Below are positions 57,301 to 64,000 of a stretch of DNA of 64,000 bases, piece by piece. Both the position numbers and the translations under genes were made by a program. The stretch spans positions 1 through 64,000 of the forward strand of contig JAIVFH010000101.1 in the NCBI GenBank assembly GCA_025765595.1. Reading direction: 5' to 3'. The notes beneath the pieces were generated by a model. It was given only the letters and a program-made list of their open reading frames with translations, was not told the origin of the DNA and searched no databases. Every line of letters starts with the position of its first letter. Within the stretch, counting starts at the first letter, position 1. This DNA comes from Obelidium mucronatum. Its lineage: Eukaryota; Chytridiomycota; Chytridiomycetes; Chytridiales; Chytriomycetaceae.

Positions 57301-57625
57301 CGCGCGGGTGCTTGATGGAGCAGAAGAGGAGGAAGACGGTTCTTACTACACGACGCCTCCAAAGTACTTGAAAAGCTTTCTTGGGTGCTCAATGTATTTC
57401 CGAGGAAAGGGTGTGGAGGTTGAGAGAGAACGTGTGAAGCGGTTGCAGGAGCTTGGAGTTGACATCGTGACAACATCGGACGTGGATTTGAAGGCATTAG
57501 ACCATGGAAGGGTTTTTGTTCTCAGTGAAGATGAGGAGGTGATTGAAGAATGTAGGAGGTGTGGGGTTGCAGTCAAAACTGTGTCTGATTTGAGAAAGAG
57601 TGGTGAATATGGGAGACGATGGTGA
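54301..57625 (+). CDS. SMG6/EST1-like NMD protein with PIN domain
   Basis: Multi-exon gene. The N-terminal half matches the EST1/SMG5-6-7 14-3-3/TPR fold: LWNLVFHKKIEELR (by the exon near 54650), KPQSQLAIVATCKKHLDALY, and ANVTPLQLAKGNLFTFHQK (the S-x-A-x-x-P-F-x-x-A-x-x-NL signature). The middle is helical. The C-terminal 200 residues form a PIN domain: YIPDTSIYTNHLPLIKKLL with the first catalytic-type Asp, then LVPMDVVHHLDHLKKG, AREATRYLEQRF and a final VFVLSEDEEVIEECRR. SMG6 is the endonuclease that cuts nonsense-containing mRNA. I see one Asp and acidic D/E in the later strand but cannot assign all catalytic positions. The first exon and the joins near 54440-54470 are uncertain. Upstream frames near 54088-54300 may be 5' untranslated sequence. 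Confidence 0.7.
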
Positions 57626-58187
57626 ATGTTTGGATGTAGAAAAATGTATTGCGCTCCACTTCTTCAGCCTGCTTATTTCTTCAGTTTTAACTTACGTGAT
57701 GATAAAAAAAGAAGAAATTTACTTTTACAGTAGCATCTTTTTCGTTTATTTTGTCAGTTTGGTACATGGACTGTTGGTTTCTACACTACACAACCGTCCG
57801 AATGCGACCAACGCATACCTGTGCCACCCGGCTTTCTCATGCCGCACCGCCCCATTTTGGGGCAGCTTGTCGGGCTTGACGATTGATGTTGTGCAGTCAG
57901 CTGATAAACACGGTTTGTCTAACGCAACCACTCTGCGTTCTGCAACTTCCAAAAAAAAAAACTGGGCGCTAAATGCTTTACCCAAAATACTCTTGAGGTT
58001 GTTGTAGAGGGACTTTGTTGGGAAAAAAACACTTTCTGATTCGTGCGTGGCTGTTGGGTGCACAGTGCGGCCGCCTTCTCACTGAACATCACTCGACCTA
58101 GCCCTGAGACTTGGCCTTATCAACGTTCTGAGCTTAGTTGTCCAATGATCTAAAAAAGTTTTGCGAATAACCTGAGGCCTCATAAAC
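57626..58187. other. Intergenic stretch between SMG6-like and ceramidase genes
   Basis: About 560 nt. A minus-strand frame (57746-58063, 105 codons) and a plus-strand frame overlap here, but neither has recognisable motifs nor splice continuation. Treated as non-coding, including the ceramidase promoter. Confidence 0.3.
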
Positions 58188-59138
58188 ATGAATTACAACC
58201 TGACTGGAACAGAAGGATTCTGGAGGTACAAAATTACATTCTGGCGTTCCTGAATTTTAGCTGAGAGCTGAGCAGTCCAGTAACAAGCACCAAGGACTGG
58301 TGTGAAGAAAACTACGCGATATCCCCATACATAGTCGAATTTTTCAACTCAATCTCATGTATTGGATACATCTTTGGAATGTTGGCCGGGCTTTGGTCAA
58401 TTCGAGGTGGTGCGGTAGACAGTGCTTATATTGTTGGGTTCTGCAGTATTGGGATCATGGGGCTTGGATCTTTTATGTTCCATGCATCTCTGAAATACGA
58501 AATGCAGTTAATGGATGAGATCCCTATGCTCTTGGTGAGAATATCGATACATTTTTAAAGCGAACTTCTTACCCTTTCGTCATTGAAAATAGAGTGTTTG
58601 CATCCAGCTGTATACCACCTTGATGATCCGTCCAATGGATCGACAAACAGCCACATGGATTCATACGATTCTCGTCTTGTACTTCGCCGTTGCGGTCGTA
58701 TGTCATGTATTGGTCACAGCCCCAGAAGTATTTGCTGGACTGTTTGCAATTATTCCAGTGCTATTTGTCCTCTATGCACCGTTTCAAACGCGGGCTTTCT
58801 TGAGAGATCCACTGCTTATGACCCACAAAAGAAATTTGTGGCAATTGTATGGACTCATTTGTGCAGTCTTTGTGATTGCGGTTTCAGTCTGGAGTTTGGA
58901 TAATCATTTGTGCTTCAAGTTACAAGAGGCTCGTCGCCATATCGGATATCCAATCGGTATTGTAACGGAGCTTCACATGTGGTGGCACTTTTTGACCGCC
59001 CTGGCGGCCTATTGCACAAGTTTGAGGGCGATGTACATGAGACTCCTGATTGAAGGTTACAGTGTGAATTTAAGGTGGATTTTTATATTTCCTTGGTTGA
59101 CGAAGGTTGAACAAAAGTATGATAATGATCAAGTTTAA
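58188..59138 (+). CDS. Alkaline ceramidase
   Basis: Starts at ATG 58188 with a 38-nt exon (MNYNLTGTEGFW plus split Ser codon). An intron then runs to an AG near 58275. The next exon begins PVTSTKDWCEENYAISPYIV, the alkaline ceramidase signature. Later motifs are GSFMFHASLKYEMQLMDEIP with the conserved His and Glu, SLDNHLCFKL with Asp/Cys, and LHMWWHFLTAL, whose histidines bind the catalytic zinc. Seven hydrophobic segments are visible. The enzyme cleaves ceramide to sphingosine and a fatty acid at the ER/Golgi. One further intron lies at about 58535-58592. The frame is clean to TAA 59138. Confidence 0.85.
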
Positions 59139-59182
59139 ATGAAAGAATATCAACTGCTTCTTTATTGTGGTCTATCTCTATA

Positions 59183-62100
59183 TTATAGTCTTCGTATCCC
59201 CAAGAATCCATGTCCCACAAGCTCTTTCTTCCCACCGTGGTAATGAAGAGCGACAGTGGACTTTGCCGGAAGAGAGAGAAAATCCTAGATGTTTATGTAT
59301 TAAGAAAGAGCTCCAAAAAAAGTCAGGCAAAACACTCACAATCAAACTCAACCCCGTTACAGTTCCTGGCCTAACATCTCCATCCCCATTCCTCACAAAC
59401 CCACTCGAATGATGTACAACATACGCTGGCGAGTTCAACGCACTCATGACACTCTCTCCATTCACTACCACCTGCACACTCGGTTTCCAACTCACATCGA
59501 AAAAGGCAAACGAAATTTCGTAGAACCCAGCCTCTTGAACCCGGATACAAGTCACATCCTTTTCCCATTTGAAGTTCATGGGGTCTGTGTTTGTGGATTG
59601 AAGGTTCCAAGGGATGGAGGAGCCTAGTTTGAGGGTGCTGCTTGTCCAGAGCCAGTGGCCGCATCGGTAGAAGGGCTGGCGGACGGCGGTTTGGTACGCG
59701 GTTTTACAGGCGCTCAAGTCTGCGCAGAGGAGGTATAGCTTTTCGTCAAATTCTCGTGTGAGTGAGGAGATTAGGGTTTGGAGTGGTTTGTTTGCTTGCA
59801 TGGAGGCGGGGGTTCCCATGGTTGTTCCCGTTTGGTCGAGCATTTGTTCTGAGAGCGACAGTTTTACGTGATCTAGAATGTCTTCTTTGAGTTCAGATAT
59901 TAGGCTGGATGGGATTTTTGAGGCTGGGGATGTGGTTGCTTGTTCTAATTGTTGCATCCATCTGTGTTCCAAAACGTCCAAGGTTTCATGAAGCTGCGCC
60001 AATGAAACTGAGTTTGACTCACGTCGTTGCGGATGGAATACTGAAGTTGTGGGGGCCTTTTGAGGCTGCTTCAGCTGCTCATGCACAATATCAGTTTTGA
60101 AGTTATGCAGCCGGACTTCGACCTGTTTCTTGAGTTCGTCAAAAAGATCTCGCTTAATCTGATCCATGTCCTTTTCGCTTAGTTTCCTGGTTGTTTCTTT
60201 GTTGCTTAATTTTTCGTACATTCGCTTGAGCTCGTCTCGCGTCGCTAAATGCCGCATGAGTTCTTCCAAAACCACAGTATCCACCTTCCCGTTGACAGTT
60301 TTAAGGACTTTCTCTATTTTAGCTGCAAAATTCTTCTCCAGTACTTCGCGAATTTGGCCATCCCCTTCAGCACCATTCTTGTTTGTGGTTCCTTTGACCG
60401 CTGATCTCAAATTTTCCATCGCTACCAGCTGAAAGTCAAATCTCCCTTGTAATACTTTAATGCTCTCTTGGGACTCATCGAGTTGAGACTGCAGCCGTCG
60501 ATTCGATGTTTCAAGTGTCCGAACTGTCGATTGGAGGTCTTCAAGTAATTCCTTGGTCGCGATTTGATGCTGTTGAGAGTTGCGCTGATAATTTCTCTGC
60601 CTTTTGATTCAAGATTTGGAATGGTTGAGTGCAGCAGATTTGTGAGAATAGGGTGTTGATTGTCGTGTATACTATTGCCTGGATGCTGAAATTTAGGATC
60701 GTTAATATCAATGAGTGTGAAAATATATAATAATGGGATCTTTACCAAGCTTTGGAGAAGATGTATTCTCACCCCCGCGACCAGCCACCAACATCCTTGC
60801 CTCCATTTGCAGCATTTTTGCATCCAAACCATCCATTCTAGATTCAAACATTTTCAAGCGTGACTTAACAATTTTCTCAGTGTCGAATTTGTGAATAGCT
60901 GTTTCGGCTAGATCCCTGGATTCAAGTTCTTGGATTCTCGACATGAGACGATCGACTTTCTCAGAAAGCGACGCAATTAGGGAGGACTCAGATGTCCCCA
61001 ATACACTTCTTTGAGCTGTTGATGAAGATGATTTGGAGCGTTGTGGGGGCTGTTGTTGCTGGTGTTTGGAGGTGTGTTTTCGTTGTGAAGTTGATGCGTT
61101 TTCAGATTGCTGCAGTTTTCGTGTCGGTGACGAGTTTTTAGATGGAGAGGTAGACGACGCGTGTTGTCGATTTGCTGATGGAGCACGGACAATAGGAGAC
61201 ATGGATGGGGCAGACATGTCATGGTTTCCAGATAGTTCACTTTCATGCATGACAGCATCATCAAGTTCCGCTTCATCGTGAGAATGTTCATTGTTACTTG
61301 ATGAAGAATTTCTCTTACGGTGATGATGGTGGCGGTGCTGCTGCTGCTGCTGTTTGGTATCCACAAAAGCGGTTGAGTTTGTTGGCAACAGGTTTTCTCT
61401 AGAGATGATGGCTTGCGACACAGCATTGTTGACAATTTGATGCATTTTTTTCTCGAAAGCTCCTCCATCGCCTTGTACTCGCATGTGGTTGTTGCTGGTA
61501 TTGTTTACTGGCAGTTTGATTTGTAGTTGTAGAATCTGTATGTCGTTCAAATGGCCGCAGTTGGCGACGCCTGGCTGGACGAAAAACTTTCCTTTCCAGT
61601 CGTGCCTCTGATATCGCCGTACACACTTTGAGGGGTGAAGCTAGGTATCGGATATTCATTGTTGGACTGCTGAGGGTGTGGGCGATGGGCAAAGGGTTCT
61701 TGATATCTGTAGAATTGGTCAACGCTTTTACTACGGAATGGGGTATTAGATGACTGTCTCCATTGATTTCTGGTGGTTTCGTCAGATAGTGGAGACCGCA
61801 AAGAGTCCACACCGCTGACAGCTAAAACGAAAATGGCGTCAGCAACGCGATTAAATCAAATACAAAATTGAATAAATATCGAACCTTCTTTAAGAGCCTG
61901 AACAGCGCGTGTTTGATCAGTCATTGCGGCCATAACATCCGTGATTGGCGTTGGAGTTGGAGTTCGCCTGGCTGCAGAATTCAGTTGAGGCAGCGATGAA
62001 GAAAATCTCGGAGAAGAAAGGGTTGTTTGTTGCTGCTGGAGCAGGTAATTCCTCGTGACTGGCGAAGGAGGCCTCTTCGAGCTCGGAGTTTGTTCATTGT

Positions 62101-62350
62101 TTATCGTCTGAAAGACGAAGTTGCTAGACTGTTCGCCTGGACCAGAGTCGCTGAAGATCCGATTGTTGTCCGAAGCTGCTTGAGTTGAGTCCAGCGGAGG
62201 AGCCGAGGAAGTTGGGTGGTTGTTTGCAGTGTTTTGCATTGAGGTTGTGCTAAAGAGAGACGCGGTGGAAAGCGCTGGTCTTTGCTTCCAGAGGAATCGA
62301 GCATCAAAGGTGTCGTTCGAATGTTGGCTTTCGTTTGAGGGAAAGTCCAT
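59183..62350 (-). CDS. Long coiled-coil protein with C1q/TNF-like C-terminal domain
   Basis: Multi-exon minus-strand gene from ATG 62350 (an upstream Met exists at 62479) to TAA 59183. The N-terminal 350 residues are low complexity (Ser/Gln/Pro/His runs such as QQQQQHRHHHHRKR). A coiled-coil half follows (EKVDRLMSRIQELESRDLAE, LLEDLQSTVRTLETSNRRLQ, DELKRMYEKLSNKETTRKL). The last about 130 residues form a beta-rich unit: NFKWEKDVTCIRVQEAGFYE, VQVVVNGESVMSAL, DFLSLPAKSTVALHYHGGK and GHGFLGIRRL. Strand order and the FLSLP...LGIRKL end resemble C1q/TNF jelly-rolls attached to coiled coils in some protists. The final exon is joined by a GTGAGT donor near 59335. A frame problem lies around 60600. 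The function is unknown; intracellular trimerisation is inferred. Confidence 0.55.
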
Positions 62351-62853
62351 TGGCGCTTTGGGTTTCAAATGGTGACAAATTTGTTGATTTGTTTTGCGTT
62401 GTGTCGAATGATTCTTGTCCGAGATTAAATCAACACAGCCGCATGCTTTCATGCGATAAATATTTAAATAGTTTGGCAATAATTTCGTGTTTTTGGCTGG
62501 ACTGGGAAACCGGCAGGTGTTCCTGACAATTCTTGTGAAAAAAACAGATCTTGAGTCTTGGTCGGCTATGTCTTCAGAATCAACGACTCGAAAGAGTAAT
62601 CAATTCAGAGCATTGTCGCGAAAAGCATTGTCCTTTCAGAAAAGGCAGTGGTTTACAAATGTCTGCTGTATATGGTTAGAGAAAACTATGCCACACACAT
62701 TCACACTAACTTTTGCATCAAAGTCTATGCCCTCTTATGATGGTTGCTATTTCTGCTGTATTGGGAACAGTGATCAATCGGCTGATCGCCAAAAGTACGC
62801 CTGTTGAATGTAAGGAAGCACGGCACAGCAAGTGCTCATTCCCCCCTCACTAA
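62351..62853. other. Intergenic stretch, divergent promoter region
   Basis: About 500 nt between two divergent genes. The 106-codon plus-strand frame at 62487-62807 contains a short hydrophobic run and might be part of a 5' exon of the following gene, but I found no splice pair that joins it in frame. Confidence 0.3.
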
Positions 62854-64000
62854 ATGCGCAAGAATACAGTCATTCTGTACTGTGGAAACAACAACTCTCT
62901 CAACTCTGTGGGATTTCCAATCTACGACGCGTCCGATCCACGCGTGTTTGGCGCCAATGTTCCGAATGGAAAAAGCACAAACTTCCTGACTTACATCAAC
63001 ATCAACTTGAACGGCGGCCGAAACTCGTTTGCCGGCGCCAGTCCGAATCACCAATGCTCTTACTGGTTTGGCCAAAACTATCCAGCCCTCTCGCCAATCT
63101 ACGAGAAGAATGCAAACCTGACTGGCTTTGCCAAAATGGATACGTAAGTGCAAGAGACACATGACCAAACCACAACTATTGTGCAATTTAACACCAAACC
63201 CAGCACTTACTCGTCGCCTCCCGACGGCGGCTGGGCTGGAGCCCTCCAGACACTGTTGGCCCAAAAGTCTCCCGATGCTGGCACAATGCAGCAACAGCTG
63301 TCAATAATGCAATCGAATGCTTGGATTCTTGCAGCTGCGCAGCCATCTCTCGTGAGCTTTCTCGGTGCCCGGCCTCAAACTCCACCGCTGGACTTCGTTG
63401 CCGCCCAACAGGTTGCGGCTTCTTCTGCTCTGCAGCCTTTCTTAAACTTCACAACTGTGAATTCTTCATCGTTAAATGGCTATTTTGGACTTCTGGGATC
63501 CATTGAAGGCCGCTTGTTTATCAACGCGTCGGCTGGAAATCTCGCCACGTTCAACAGAGTCCCGTATGCTCTCCCGGTGGCAACATCTTCTGATTTAGAC
63601 TTGGATGACGCATTATCGGGCTACATTAACCAAGTCATTGCTGGTCTGGCAAGACTGGATAAATCCGTATTAGGTGCAAACGATCCTGCGATCCAGGACT
63701 TGCTGAAGTTCTACAGCAATGCCCAACAAGTCACTCAAGCAATGCCTTATGGTGCTCTCTATTTGGAGGAATTTGATCCTTTGAATCTGTTGGTGGGTGC
63801 TTTTGCCGATTTTTTTAGAGCGCCGAAGACTTCATACATTTGGCCAAAAGCGTTCTCTAAAACATCCAACCCCTAACATTAAGGCACGTCCCATTTTGCA
63901 TTTCGGAAGCGACGCACGTATTTCAAACTCTGGGAACTTTCCTACTGCTGGAAAACGTTTAATTACAATGATTTCTCAGTTGGATCAAGTTTTTTTACGT
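62854..64000 (+). CDS. Unrecognised protein, cut by the window edge
   Basis: Exon 62854 to about 63144 (MRKNTVILYCGNNNSLNSVG), then an exon from about 63200 (TYSSPPDGGWAGALQTLLAQ) running open to 63876. After a +1 step near 63860 the reading continues KARPILHFGSDARISNSGNF beyond the window. The sequence has the hydrophilic/aromatic make-up of a secreted or lumenal enzyme (CSYWFGQNYPALSPIY, ALYLEEFDPLNLLVGAFADF). I recognise no family. The true N-terminus, including a possible signal peptide exon, is not resolved. Confidence 0.45.

Noticed and set aside
57746..58063. 105-codon minus-strand frame
   Set aside because: No motif recognised, and it overlaps another chance frame in a short intergenic gap.

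Overview
This window looks like nuclear DNA of a zoosporic, chytrid-like fungus. Genes are dense and lie on both strands. They are interrupted by short GT..AG introns of about 45-90 nt. The gene content mixes fungal families with flagellate/animal-type ones. Fungal-type genes are two secreted GH18 chitinases, a UPF0658 Golgi membrane protein and a Plavaka-type transposase. Flagellate or animal-type genes are a CEP135/Bld10 centriole protein, a class C GPCR, a TRPV-like ankyrin channel, p22phox, a sigma-2/TMEM97 protein and claudin-like four-span proteins. The species assignment is inference only.

Layout. 1-5.3 kb: golgin GM130-like coiled coil (cut by the window edge), an SLC49/FLVCR-like transporter and a frame-broken beta-lactamase-like esterase, all on the minus strand. 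5.8-10.7 kb: two paralogous claudin-like four-span proteins flanking a small secreted protein, then a broken eRF1 copy with an inverted internal segment, then a small basic protein. 10.8-18.8 kb: CEP135 and a vpr-like subtilisin whose catalytic-serine motif is missing. 20.0-30.9 kb: TRPV-like channel, a protein with a PARG-like C-terminal motif, UPF0658, TMEM97-like, class C GPCR. 31.7-40.2 kb: mobile DNA, namely a dead Ty3/gypsy element, an integrase scrap and a Plavaka-type element carrying a second divergent gene. 40.6-45.4 kb: tandem chitinases, one with and one without chitin-binding modules. 47.4-50.3 kb: tandem CYSTM proteins, UBE2C, p22phox. 50.4-54.0 kb: three tandem expansin/barwin-like secreted proteins with 1, 3 and 5 copies of a six-cysteine module and a shared C-terminal tail. 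54.3-64.0 kb: SMG6/EST1-PIN protein, alkaline ceramidase, a coiled-coil protein with a C1q-like end, and a partial unknown gene.

Functional themes are secreted chitin/protein degradation (chitinases, subtilisin, expansin-like proteins), sensing (GPCR, channel), redox signalling (p22phox) and the cell's tubulin and Golgi scaffolds. Many otherwise conserved genes show single-base frame breaks, mostly of +1 type. I cannot tell from one sequence whether these are assembly indels or real decay. All exon models are hand-read from splice signals and frame continuity.
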